Position numbers and translations under genes: made by a program. This document shows positions 29,731 to 37,882 of a stretch of DNA of 45,015 bases, in pieces (position 1 is the first letter of the stretch; each line of letters starts with the position of its first letter). The notes under the pieces were generated by a model. That model did no database searches. It worked only from the letters and a program-made list of their open reading frames with translations, and had not been told where the DNA came from. This stretch comes from Frankia sp. AgB32 (GTDB lineage Bacteria; Actinomycetota; Actinomycetes; Frankiales; Frankiaceae): the NCBI RefSeq assembly GCF_023243045.1, contig NZ_JALKFX010000040.1:9861-54875 (forward strand). Direction: 5' to 3'.

Positions 29731-29750
29731 CCCCGGCCTGAAGGCCGGGG
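29731..29750. promoter_or_regulatory. Left-end hairpin of the tnpB element
   Basis: Perfect 8-bp stem CCCCGGCC/GGCCGGGG with a TGAA loop, 58 bases upstream of the TnpB start. It has the same orientation and loop as the right-end hairpin, as expected for subterminal hairpins of IS200/IS605 elements. Confidence 0.65.
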
Positions 29751-29861
29751 CATCCACGGCGCAAACCCGGTGACCAAAGTGCCCGCTGAACCTGATGATC
29801 TCTTCCTGATGATCTCTGCCCTGGCGGCCGGAGGGGGAGGGGTACCGAACGGCGCGGCGGG

Positions 29862-32405
29862 TCAGTCGACGACACGCAGCGTCGCCGGCACGTCCATCCG
29901 CCGGACCCGCCGCGCGCTCAGCAGCGGCGCGACCGCCACGGCGCCCACACCCAGCAGCACCGTCGTGAGCAGCGTCGACCATGACAGCACCGCCCGTACC
30001 CCGAGGTCGGGCACGGCGTCGGCGAGCAGTACCTCGACGCTCCACCGCAGCGCCCAGTAACCGGCCACCAGGCCGAGCGCCGTCCCGAGCAGGCCGATGA
30101 GCGAGCTTTCGGCGACCGCGAGGGCGAGCACCCGCCGCGGCGGCAGGCCGAACGCGAGCATGGTCGCCTGTTCGCGGCGCCGCTCGTCCAGCGTGATGCT
30201 CACCGCGTTGTAGGCGATCAGCAGCGCGAGCAGCAGCACCGTCACCTCGGCGATCCGCAGGATACCGACGAAGGTCTGCAGCAGCGAGCGGATCTCCTCG
30301 ATGGTGGCCGTGGCCGGCGCGACCGAGCCGACGCCCGGGATCGCGGCGAGCGTCCGGATCGCCGCAGCCTGGGAGTATCCCGGCGCCGGGCGGACGGTGA
30401 GCGCGTTGGTCAGGCCGGCGAGGCCGAACGAGCCGGCGTCGGCGCTGTTGAGGAACGCCACCGACCGGACCGCGAAGTTGTGGATTCCGGCTACCCGGAC
30501 AGGGGTGTCGACCGTGCGGTAGCCGGTGCCGACGCGCCGCGGATGCCGCAGCACGACGTAGTCGCCGACCCGCACGCCCAGATCGCGGGTGGCCTTCGCC
30601 GCGAGCAGGAGACCCCCGGTCGTGGTCCCCTCGCTCACCCGGGGCGACCACCCGGCGGAACGGGTGTCGAGGATGTAGGTCAGCACCTCGATCGGTGGGT
30701 GCGCTGAGGAGCCTGGCATGTCCAGGATGCGGGCGGGCAGCGCCAGCTGGGTCTCGGTCGCGGCCACGGCCGGCGAGTCGCGCACGGCCCGCACGGTCGG
30801 GGCCGTCACCGGCTGCACGCTCGGCAGGACGACCTGCAGCCGGTCGGGCATGCGGTACGTCAGCTCCGCCTCCGCGGCGTTCGTGGTGCGGGTGAACGTG
30901 TCGAGCTGGCCGGTGAACACCACCAGCGCGATCACCGCGGCGGCGATGCCGAGCGCGGTCAGCAGCGCCCGGCGCGGTGCCCGCGCGAGGTTGCGCACCG
31001 GCATCCGAGCCTGGCTCCCGCCGGGCAGCACCCGGCCCAGGATGCCGTGCCGCGGCGGCCGCCGCGTCCGCCGCCGGCGCGTGAACCGCGGCCCGCGGCC
31101 GGCGATCGCCGTCGCCCGGATCGCCTGGACCGGCTCGACCCGCAGGGCCCGCCAGACCGGCTGCACCGCCGCGACCATCGGCAGCAGCAGCCCGATCGCG
31201 GCCGCCCGGGCGAACACGCCGGTCTGGAAGCCGGTCCGCCACACGGGAAGCGGCCAGTCGCCGCGCAGCAGCGCCCCCATCGCGGCCGTGATGACCAGCC
31301 CGGTCCCGATGCCGACGAGCACACCCAGCACGCCGATCTGCAGGCCCAGCAACAGCGGGCGCAGCGCCAACAGCCGGGACGGCACCCCCAGCGCCATACC
31401 GATGCCGATCTCCCGGCGCTGCGCGTCCACGACCCTTCCGACGAGGTTGAACGCCGCGAACATCGCGCCGATCAGAACGAGGAGCGCCAGCGAGTCGAAC
31501 AACGCCTGGTTGCTGTCGATCGAGTTGTACATGATCTGGCGCGACGTGATGTCCGCGCGATCGGTGACCGTCGCGCTCACGCCGGGCAGCCGTGCGGCCA
31601 GCGCGTCGGTGAGCTGGCGCCGCAGGGCGCCGGTGTCGGCCCCCGGCCGGACCGTGAGGACCAGGTCGTTGACCGCGTCCGGTTTCCCGGCGAGAACCTG
31701 CGCGGTCGCCAGCGAGGTGTACAGCACGCCGAAACCCGAACGGGTGATCAGGCCAGGCTGCTCGCCGGGCAGCACGAAGAACTCCGGGCTCTGCCCCTGC
31801 CCCGCGTACCGCACCCGAGTTCCGCCGCTGATGCGCACCGTGCCGGTGCGTGGCAGGTGGTTCGCGGCCGCGAAGGTGCGGTCGAGGATGCCGACCGGCC
31901 GTCCGCTGTCCGCCGGTGCGAGGCCCCGGCCGGCCGCCGTGGAGATCCCGTCCACGAGCGGTCGGGACGTCAGGTCGACGCCGACCACCTCGCCCCGGGC
32001 CAGGACGTCGCCGTGGCCGGGCCGGGACGCGTCGATCTCGGTCGGGATCAGCAGGCGTTCGGACGCACCCCGCACCGCGGCCGCGTCCGGCAGCACGGCG
32101 ACGAGGGCGCGCAGCCGGCCCTGCGCGACGGTGCTGCCGGCGTCGAGGCTGACCCGCAGGTCGTGCACGTTCAGCTGGGCGAAGCTCGCGTCGTAGGACT
32201 CGTGCCGCCACCGCGACGTGCTGGTGAGCCCGGCGTACAGGCCGGTGCCCTCCCCGACGACCGCGGCGAGGGCGAGTACCAGCAGCAGGCGTCGGCGCAG
32301 GTCACGCCAGGACCAGCGCAACCACAGCCCGGCGGAGCCGGCCCGTCCGGTCTGTGCCGCGACCCGCGGGCCCCGGACCGGCACGTCAGGGTCGACCGTC
32401 CTCAC
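29862..32405 (-). CDS. FtsX-like ABC transporter permease
   Basis: An 847-aa permease with two FtsX-type halves. TM1 is near residue 35-55 (LLLVLALAAVVGEGTGLYAG), followed by a large external domain (about 60-270). TM2-4 follow (FDSLALLVLIGAMFAAFNLV and others), with a second transmembrane set after RRALLTALGIAAAVIALVVF. A second external domain (about 500-690) and three final TM segments end in LLSARRVRRMDVPATLRVVD. MacB/LolC-like transporters of this kind move lipids, lipoproteins or peptides mechanically rather than as channels. The GTG start at 32405 overlaps the TGA of the ATPase gene, so the two form one transporter. Confidence 0.9.
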   Translation of the reverse strand: MRTVDPDVPVRGPRVAAQTGRAGSAGLWLRWSWRDLRRRLLLVLALAAVVGEGTGLYAGLTSTSRWRHESYDASFAQLNVHDLRVSLDAGSTVAQGRLRALVAVLPDAAAVRGASERLLIPTEIDASRPGHGDVLARGEVVGVDLTSRPLVDGISTAAGRGLAPADSGRPVGILDRTFAAANHLPRTGTVRISGGTRVRYAGQGQSPEFFVLPGEQPGLITRSGFGVLYTSLATAQVLAGKPDAVNDLVLTVRPGADTGALRRQLTDALAARLPGVSATVTDRADITSRQIMYNSIDSNQALFDSLALLVLIGAMFAAFNLVGRVVDAQRREIGIGMALGVPSRLLALRPLLLGLQIGVLGVLVGIGTGLVITAAMGALLRGDWPLPVWRTGFQTGVFARAAAIGLLLPMVAAVQPVWRALRVEPVQAIRATAIAGRGPRFTRRRRTRRPPRHGILGRVLPGGSQARMPVRNLARAPRRALLTALGIAAAVIALVVFTGQLDTFTRTTNAAEAELTYRMPDRLQVVLPSVQPVTAPTVRAVRDSPAVAATETQLALPARILDMPGSSAHPPIEVLTYILDTRSAGWSPRVSEGTTTGGLLLAAKATRDLGVRVGDYVVLRHPRRVGTGYRTVDTPVRVAGIHNFAVRSVAFLNSADAGSFGLAGLTNALTVRPAPGYSQAAAIRTLAAIPGVGSVAPATATIEEIRSLLQTFVGILRIAEVTVLLLALLIAYNAVSITLDERRREQATMLAFGLPPRRVLALAVAESSLIGLLGTALGLVAGYWALRWSVEVLLADAVPDLGVRAVLSWSTLLTTVLLGVGAVAVAPLLSARRVRRMDVPATLRVVD

Positions 32406-33169
32406 CAGTGGAGCTCGCTGACGGCCCGCTGGCCACCCGGTGGCGGACCGTCCGCGACGATCCGTCCGCTCGACAGTTCGATCACCCGGTCGGCGATCCG
32501 GGCGATCTCCCGGTTGTGCGTCACCACCAGGACGGTGTGGCCCACCGCGGGCTGGACCCGCAGCAGACCGAGGATCGCGACGCCGGAGTGGAAGTCGAGC
32601 TCACCTGTCGGCTCGTCGGCCAGCAGGATCGGGTTTCCGGTTGCCAGCGCACGGGCGATCGCCACCCGCTGCTGCTCACCGCCGGAGAGCTGATGGGGGA
32701 AATGGTCGCTGCGTTCCGTGAGCCCGACGCCGTCCAGCACCTCCTCGGTGACCTCGGCGGCCCGGGCCCGCCCGGCCACCTCCGCGCCGAACTGCACGTT
32801 CTCCCGGGCGGTGAGCGCCGGAAAGAGGTTGAACGACTGGAAGACGAAACTGACCGTGTGCCGCCTGATCTCCCGGCGCTCCCGCGGCGACGCGCGGGTC
32901 AGGTCCGCACCGCCGAGGCGGACCGTGCCCGCGGTCGGGGTGTCCAGCGCGCCGATCAGGTTGAGCAACGTCGTCTTGCCGCATCCGGACGGCCCCAGAA
33001 TCACCACGAACGAGGAGTTCGACACGCTCAGGTTGACGTCCTCCAGCGCGCTGACACCCGTTTCGCCCGTCTCGTACCGTCTGGTGAGGCCGCTCAGCTC
33101 GATGAGTGTCCTCTGGTCGGCGCTACCGGTTCCGGGCGTCGCCGGATCCGGGGAGGCGGCCTTCGTCAT
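32402..33169 (-). CDS. ABC transporter ATP-binding protein (MacB/LolD type)
   Basis: A 255-aa ATPase with Walker A GPSGCGKTT (59-67), Q-loop Q111 (FVFQSFNLFPALT), signature LSGGEQQRVAIARAL (161-175) and Walker B ILLADEPTGELD (181-192). The EPTGELD form is typical of the LolD/MacB group that powers FtsX-like permeases. The ATG at 33169 is chosen over an upstream in-frame ATG (33271) because AGGAGGGACGC lies directly before it and the family N-terminus fits. It overlaps the permease start by four bases. The substrate is unknown. Confidence 0.92.
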   Translation of the reverse strand: MTKAASPDPATPGTGSADQRTLIELSGLTRRYETGETGVSALEDVNLSVSNSSFVVILGPSGCGKTTLLNLIGALDTPTAGTVRLGGADLTRASPRERREIRRHTVSFVFQSFNLFPALTARENVQFGAEVAGRARAAEVTEEVLDGVGLTERSDHFPHQLSGGEQQRVAIARALATGNPILLADEPTGELDFHSGVAILGLLRVQPAVGHTVLVVTHNREIARIADRVIELSSGRIVADGPPPGGQRAVSELHW

Positions 33170-33374
33170 GCGTCCCTCCTGCAGGTGTCCCGGTGCGTCG
33201 TGTCCCGGTGCGTCCGGGTCGGGTCCCGCGGTCCGTGCTCCGCGGCAGCCATGCCTCCACGGCCGGGTCACGGCGACGGCCGGTCACAGTCTCGACCCGC
33301 GCGGGCGCCGATCGGCGCACCTGACCGCGGTGACTTTCGGGGTGCCGGGCCCAGCGCCGGACGGACAGTCCTCG
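33170..33374. other. Upstream region of the ABC and FG-GAP genes
   Basis: Non-coding DNA between the divergent ABC ATPase gene and a tnpB scrap. It should hold the ABC operon promoter. I see no clear hairpin, repeat or promoter boxes. Confidence 0.35.
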
Positions 33375-33440
33375 AGGGTGCCACCGGCCAACACCTCGCG
33401 CACCTGCACCGCATGCGGGCACGTCGACACCGCCGGGCTC
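33375..33440 (+). pseudogene. TnpB zinc-finger scrap
   Basis: The plus strand reads RVPPANTSRTCTACGHVDTA. TnpB proteins carry just this sequence before their first zinc-finger half (NTSxxCSxCGHVD). The second CxxC half and everything before it are missing. This is a second, older tnpB remnant that differs in sequence from the element at 28.7-29.7 kb. Confidence 0.6.
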
Positions 33441-33524
33441 AGCCGATCACGGCCCCTCACTCAGAGCTCCGCGACGGGCGTGTTGCCGCCCTCCGCGGGG
33501 CGTCGGCGGGCCACCATCAGGCCC

Positions 33525-34661
33525 GTGGCACGACACCCTTACCTGCGCCTGGGCATCCTGGCGGGCCTGCCTCTGCCCGGGCTGATCGCCCTGTCCACCA
33601 TGTCCTGGGCGGCGGCGCCGCCCATCCCGGTCGACTACCTCACCGGGCCTGGCCCGGTCGCCATGGCGACCGACGACCTGACCGGGGACGGTGTCGGCGA
33701 CCTGGCCGTCACCAACACCGGCAACAACACGCTGTCCGTACTGATCGGCAAGGGTGACGGAACCTTCCGACCCCCGCTCATCTACCCCACCGGCTCCGGA
33801 CCGTCCGGGGTACGGGCCAAGGACCTCGACGGCGACGGCCGGATGGACCTGGCCGTGACGAACAGGTACGACGACACGGTCATGGTGTATCTCGGCTTCG
33901 GTGACGGTAGGTTTCGATTCCCGGTGCCCTATCTCGCCGGAAGCGGACCGGCGGGCCTGCGCGTGGAGGACCTCAGCGGGGACGACGTCCCCGATCTGGC
34001 GGTCAGCAACGGCTTCGACGGCACGATCTCGCTGCTGCTGGGCAACGGCGACGGAACCTTCCAGCTTCCCGTCCCGTACGTCAGCGGGCCGAGCCCGTCG
34101 TCGCTGGGAGTCGGCGACTTCACCGGGGACGGCATCTCCGACCTGGCCGTCGCGAACACCGCCAACGGCACGGTCTCGGTGTTTCTGAGCAACGGCGACG
34201 GCACCCTGCGCGGCCCGCAGGTCTATGTCACCGGGCCCGGGCCCTCCGGGGTGACGGTGGGGAAGATGAACGGAGACGACACCAACGACCTGGTCGTCGC
34301 CAACGCCGGGAACGCCACGGTGTCGGTGCTGCTGGGCAATGGCGACGGCACCTTCCAGCCGCCGATCACCACCTTCTCCGGCCCGGGCGCCTCGGGGGTG
34401 GAGACCGGCGAGTTCAACGGCGACGGGGAGCGCGACGTGGCCGTCGCCAACCAGGGAAACCAGACCGTGTCCGTGCTGCTGGGCGACGGCAACGGCAGGC
34501 TTGAACCGCCGAAGGTCTATGTCGTCGGTCCGGGCCCGTCCGCGGTGAAGGCCGGCAACTTTCGGGCCAACGAGGACGACCGTGACGACATCGCCGTCAC
34601 GAACAGCCGCGGCGCCACGGTGTCGGTCCTGCTGAACCGCAGTGGCGACTGCCCCCCTTGA
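33525..34661 (+). CDS. Secreted FG-GAP/VCBS seven-repeat propeller protein
   Basis: A 378-aa protein with an N-terminal signal sequence (RLGILAGLPLPGLIALSTMS, then WAAA) from a GTG start at 33525. Seven repeats of about 48 residues follow, each with a calcium-loop-like GDGxxDLAVTN and a FxxP strand. They start at TDDLTGDG, AKDLDGDG, VEDLSGDD, VGDFTGDG, VGKMNGDD, TGEFNGDG and the degenerate NFRANEDD. Seven repeats suit a closed seven-bladed integrin-alpha-like propeller. Such proteins lie outside the membrane and bind partners or surfaces. No membrane anchor or enzyme domain is seen. The start is uncertain, because the frame is open upstream through the tnpB scrap. Confidence 0.82.
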   Translation: MARHPYLRLGILAGLPLPGLIALSTMSWAAAPPIPVDYLTGPGPVAMATDDLTGDGVGDLAVTNTGNNTLSVLIGKGDGTFRPPLIYPTGSGPSGVRAKDLDGDGRMDLAVTNRYDDTVMVYLGFGDGRFRFPVPYLAGSGPAGLRVEDLSGDDVPDLAVSNGFDGTISLLLGNGDGTFQLPVPYVSGPSPSSLGVGDFTGDGISDLAVANTANGTVSVFLSNGDGTLRGPQVYVTGPGPSGVTVGKMNGDDTNDLVVANAGNATVSVLLGNGDGTFQPPITTFSGPGASGVETGEFNGDGERDVAVANQGNQTVSVLLGDGNGRLEPPKVYVVGPGPSAVKAGNFRANEDDRDDIAVTNSRGATVSVLLNRSGDCPP

Positions 34662-34799
34662 CCAGGGCAGGTCCGACGCTGCCAGCAGGCGGCCTTGGCC
34701 CGCTGGTCCTTCCGTGGCAGACCCGCCAGCATCCGCGCCGCGGACTCCCACAACCGGACGCACCCGCACCATCTCCTCCGGCGCGGTTCGTTCACCGCA

Positions 34800-35228
34800 T
34801 CAGAGCGAGGGAGGTTTGGGCCTGAGGGCCGGATCTGGGAGCGCCGACGGCGGCGCGGAGGACGGCGGCGATTCGGTCGGAGTCACCGTGCCAGCGCCAG
34901 GACCATTCCCCGTGAGGAGGGGGTCCTTCTTTGCGGAGTCGGAGTTGTCAATGGCCTTCTTGAACTCATTCACGGTACTGAGGATCGAGGTGGCGATAAG
35001 GCCCAGGAAGACCTGGGTCTCGATGTCCATCTCCTTCAGGTTCGAGGTGCCGAAACTGACCTCGGAAGCGAAGTCGGTACGTGCCGCGAGCATGATGGCC
35101 CCGATGCCGGCAACCCAGGCGATCACCTGTGTCAGGACACCGTTCCAGCGACGTGCACGTACATAGGTAAGAAAGTTCACGAAGGTGAAGACAAGCGTTC
35201 CGACGGCGACCAGCGGCGCAAAGGACAT
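34800..35228 (-). CDS. Small holin-like membrane protein
   Basis: A 142-aa protein with three hydrophobic helices: FAPLVAVGTLVFTFVNFLTY (3-22), VLTQVIAWVAGIGAIMLAA (about 31-50) and ETQVFLGLIATSILSTVNEF (about 70-90). A charged, Pro/Ser-rich tail of about 45 residues ends the protein. The ATG at 35228 is chosen because AGGAAGGAAC precedes it; a longer frame exists upstream. Three short helices with a hydrophilic tail resemble class I holins, but no family match is certain. The endolysin-like gene at 37.9 kb is on the other strand and about 2.6 kb away. It could equally be an uncharacterised membrane protein. Confidence 0.7.
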   Translation of the reverse strand: MSFAPLVAVGTLVFTFVNFLTYVRARRWNGVLTQVIAWVAGIGAIMLAARTDFASEVSFGTSNLKEMDIETQVFLGLIATSILSTVNEFKKAIDNSDSAKKDPLLTGNGPGAGTVTPTESPPSSAPPSALPDPALRPKPPSL

Positions 35229-35539
35229 AGGTGTTCCTTCCTGCTCCACTGCTGTGCTCGATCTGGTCGGGGCACAGTGACGGCCAGCGCTGGACAAGTG
35301 ATCCGCTCTACTGTCGAAGCTGGCGTCTGATTGAAACGTGGAACCGCGAACCGGTTCGCGGCGGCGCCGGCATGCAAGCAGCTGCTGCTGCTATTCAACT
35401 AGCGGCGTTGCGGAGCGCAAGACGATCTCAATTGGAGGCGGTCTGAGGGAGGTGCCCGCCGCCGCGCTCATCGCCGCGATCCTTCTCGAGATCGCCACGG
35501 CGCTCGCACCGCTGCTGGCCCTGTGAGGTCTGCGCGGAC
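35229..35539. other. Intergenic region with an 18-bp perfect palindrome
   Basis: About 310 bp without a convincing gene between two minus-strand genes. It contains the palindrome at 35344-35361 and must carry the promoter of the holin-like gene. Short open frames here lack codon bias. Confidence 0.4.
35344..35361. promoter_or_regulatory. Perfect palindrome CCGCGAACCGGTTCGCGG
   Basis: An 18-bp perfect dyad with no spacer lies about 115 bp upstream of the holin-like start. Its size and symmetry fit a dimeric repressor site; it is also a possible transcript hairpin, although a loopless one. Confidence 0.45.
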
Positions 35540-36478
35540 TCAGGGCGCCAGCTCGATGCGAACATTCGGGTCGGTGTCGTGGATGAGGGCGACGTAGTTG
35601 CTGTTTCTTGACCGCCAACCGCGTGGCAGCAGAAACCACACTCCACCGTTGTGCAGCAGGACCCGCAGTCCGCTGTAGCGATAAGCATAGGCGGCGTCGT
35701 GCAGGTCGAGCTGTTCGCGGGTCACGCCCGTTCCGTGGATCGCGATCCTCTGGTGGGTGTAGACGATGGCATGCGGCGCTGCGGGCAGATTTCGTTCGAA
35801 CGACCGGGCCGCGGTCCGTCCGTAATGGTGCCCGACGGTCGAGGTCCCCCAGAACACGGCGACGATCGCGAGTGACACCAACGTCGCCGTGTGTGCGACC
35901 CGGCCGGACGCCCGGTTTGGCCGGACGTTCCCGGAAGCGCCGAACCCATACCCCGACGTGAGGAGATACGCCACCGCGGCCACCGCACCACCCAGCGCGA
36001 CCGGCGCGAGCAGGTCGGAGCCCACCCTCTTGGCCGGTGAGAGGAGCCCGGCGACGGCCACCCCGAAAAGGACGGCCGCGAGGACGGCGATCCCGTTCGC
36101 GACCGCCTTCCTGGTGCGGGCGCCGGACCGGGCCAGGCGAGCGTCGAGGAGCGGTCGGACCGTGAGCGCGGCCGCCGCCACCGTCAGCAGGGTTGCCAGC
36201 GGCGCGAAGGCGACCTGGCCGCCCTCGAGCAGGTAGTCGGTCGTGGTGAAGTCGACCGTGCCGAGATCGATGCCGAAATGGTTGTAGTACGCCTTCTCGC
36301 GGGTGTACCCGAAGAAGTACAGGACGGCGGTCAAGGCCGTGGCTGGTGCGACCACCCGACCCAGCAGCTCGACGGCGCCGCCCAGTTGCGAGTCCTCATC
36401 GCCGGTGTGGTCGTCGCCGGTGTGGTCGTCTTCCCTCTGGTCGTCTTCCCTCTGGTCGTCTTCCCTCTGGTCAGCCAT
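35540..36478 (-). CDS. Membrane protein with acidic repeat N-terminus
   Basis: A 312-aa protein. Residues 1-30 are extremely acidic repeats (REDDQ three times, then HTGDD-type). Four to five hydrophobic segments follow: VVAPATALTAVLYFFGYTR, FAPLATLLTVAAAALTVRPL, GIAVLAAVLFGVAVAGLL, LLAPVALGGAVAAVAYLLT and ATLVSLAIVAVFWGTST. A soluble C-terminal domain of about 95 residues contains HAIVYTHQRIAIHGTG and WFLLPRGWRSRNSNYVALIH. I do not recognise a family. The ATG at 36478 overlaps the end of the upstream lipoprotein gene by eight bases, so the two are probably co-expressed. Confidence 0.78.
   Translation of the reverse strand: MADQREDDQREDDQREDDHTGDDHTGDEDSQLGGAVELLGRVVAPATALTAVLYFFGYTREKAYYNHFGIDLGTVDFTTTDYLLEGGQVAFAPLATLLTVAAAALTVRPLLDARLARSGARTRKAVANGIAVLAAVLFGVAVAGLLSPAKRVGSDLLAPVALGGAVAAVAYLLTSGYGFGASGNVRPNRASGRVAHTATLVSLAIVAVFWGTSTVGHHYGRTAARSFERNLPAAPHAIVYTHQRIAIHGTGVTREQLDLHDAAYAYRYSGLRVLLHNGGVWFLLPRGWRSRNSNYVALIHDTDPNVRIELAP
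36423..36467. repeat. Tandem 15-bp repeats at the lipoprotein/membrane-gene overlap
   Basis: TGGTCGTCTTCCCTC is repeated exactly three times (36423-36437, 36438-36452, 36453-36467), preceded by diverged copies ending CGCCGGTG from about 36393. On the minus strand they encode the acidic REDDQ and HTGDD blocks just after the membrane-protein start. Copy number can change in frame. Confidence 0.9.
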
Positions 36479-37304
36479 GGCCGCTGCCGGCCTCGCCGGG
36501 GGGCTGCTCCGGATGAGTGCCGCCCGGCGGCGGTTCCGTAATGGGCGGTTCCGTAACGGGCGGTGGTGTCGTGGGCGTGACCACGGTGGGCGGCGACTCG
36601 ATGATCGGCGGCTTCGGCGGTGGCGTGGTGGACGGCCCGGCGGGGGATGGCGGTGTGGTGATCGGCGCCGGCTTCGACGGCGGTGGCGCGGACGGGTTGC
36701 CAGCTGGCGATGTCGGCGGTGTGGGTGGACGGGGTGTCGTCGCCGGCAGTCCGCGAATCTCGGGGACTGCCGCGGGGGCGACGGGCAGGACGAAGCAGAG
36801 ATGGTCGGGGTGGTCCCCGCACAGCGGACTCCCGGGACGATCATCGGTGATCCAGACGAGGTAGCGCAGCCCACTGCTCATGGCGACGGGGCTCATCCGT
36901 CCGATGGCTCCGCGGCTGTTGCGCCCGTCGGCGGCCGCGAGCACGCCTGTCCGCAGACAGAGATCCTTCTCCCCGCACGCGGGTGCGTGCGCCGCCACCG
37001 CGATGGCCTCTGTGCAGGCGCTCCCTGGGACGACCTCGCTGGCGTCCTCGCAGCTTCTGGAGGCACTGATCGCCTGCTGTTCGGTGAGCAGGTTCCCGAC
37101 GACATCCTCGGGCGGTGCGCCGACGTCCTCGCCGATCGCCGGCGCGTTGGACTGCAGGGGCAGCTGGGTCGGCTCGGTGGGAAACTGCGGGTCCGTGGCG
37201 TCCGCGCCCTGCATGGAACCGCAGGAGGCGAGACCGAGCACCGCCGTGAGTACAAGCGGGACCGCGCGCACGAACGGCACCGCGAGCTGACGCACGTCTG
37301 CCAT
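36471..37304 (-). CDS. Putative lipoprotein with Pro/Thr-rich tail
   Basis: A 277-aa exported protein. The signal peptide (RQLAVPFVRAVPLVLTAVLG) ends in a lipobox LASC, with the acylated Cys at residue 28 (ASCGS). Residues about 75-185 form a globular, Cys-containing domain (SRSCEDASEVV, ACGEKDLCLRTG, GSPLCGDHPDHLCFVLPV), probably with disulfides. The remaining 90 residues are Pro/Thr-rich (TPPPVTEPPITEPPPG), a typical cell-wall-spanning stalk. No catalytic motif is recognised. It is the first gene of the two-gene unit with the membrane protein that follows. Start at 37304; an in-frame Leu-Ala-Asp prefix precedes it. Confidence 0.75.
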   Translation of the reverse strand: MADVRQLAVPFVRAVPLVLTAVLGLASCGSMQGADATDPQFPTEPTQLPLQSNAPAIGEDVGAPPEDVVGNLLTEQQAISASRSCEDASEVVPGSACTEAIAVAAHAPACGEKDLCLRTGVLAAADGRNSRGAIGRMSPVAMSSGLRYLVWITDDRPGSPLCGDHPDHLCFVLPVAPAAVPEIRGLPATTPRPPTPPTSPAGNPSAPPPSKPAPITTPPSPAGPSTTPPPKPPIIESPPTVVTPTTPPPVTEPPITEPPPGGTHPEQPPGEAGSGHG

Positions 37305-37882
37305 GTCCGCCAAGGTTCCTTCCGTGCACCCGAGCCGTCGCCCTCGCCGGCGCAGGGCGCGGTGTGATCGGTGACAATCATGCCGGTCGGTCAGCGCGAT
37401 TTTGTGCGATGAAATCCGGCGGTGGTACCGGTTCTTCTGCTGGTACAGCATTTTCCGGCGGCACGCCGATCGCTGGCTGAACAATGCGCTCCCCACGCCG
37501 ATCACGCAACCCCTGGGTTCATATGCCGGGCAAGGGTTGCCCGGACCGCACCAGGCGGCGGGCAGAGTCAGGGGGAGTTCGGGCGTTCCGGACACTCGGG
37601 GAAGTCGCCGCGCACCGGCTGATGTCCGGCGGTGGCAGATTTTCCCGGCTGGAAACGACCGCCCTGCTGTCGTTTGTCGCCGGAGCTGCCGGGTAGTCAC
37701 CTCATTGGCTCCAGATGCATGTACGGGTCGGGATAGGCGTTCCAGCTCTGCCTTTCGTTCGACACTGTGATCAGCCTGCCGTTGTCCGGACACCCCGCGA
37801 TTGCGCGAGCTCGGCGTCCAGGTGATGAACTTCTTGTGATCGTCGAAGGCACCCGGCTCGGTCGACCGACTGTGGAGGGCTC
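37305..37882. other. Intergenic region, possibly with a gene remnant
   Basis: About 580 bp between the divergent lipoprotein and amidase genes. Frames on both strands lack codon bias for most of the length. One minus-strand stretch (about 37697-37795) reads NGRLITVSNERQSWNAYPDP, then YMHLEPMR and a stop. Its composition is more protein-like than expected by chance, so it may be the end of a lost gene. The part around 37380-37460 is AT-richer than its surroundings. Confidence 0.35.

Larger units (their letters stand above)
28703..29757 (-). mobile_element. Decayed IS200/IS605-type (IS1341-like) tnpB element
   Basis: A tnpB-only element with a hairpin at each end in the same orientation: CCCCCGCG-TGAA-CGCGGGGG at 28707-28726 and CCCCGGCC-TGAA-GGCCGGGG at 29731-29750. 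Both have an 8-bp stem and the same TGAA loop. No TnpA (Tyr1) gene is present, so it would need a transposase in trans. The right end lies two bases after the stop codon of the PfaA-like synthase. The exact element borders and target site are estimates. Confidence 0.72.
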
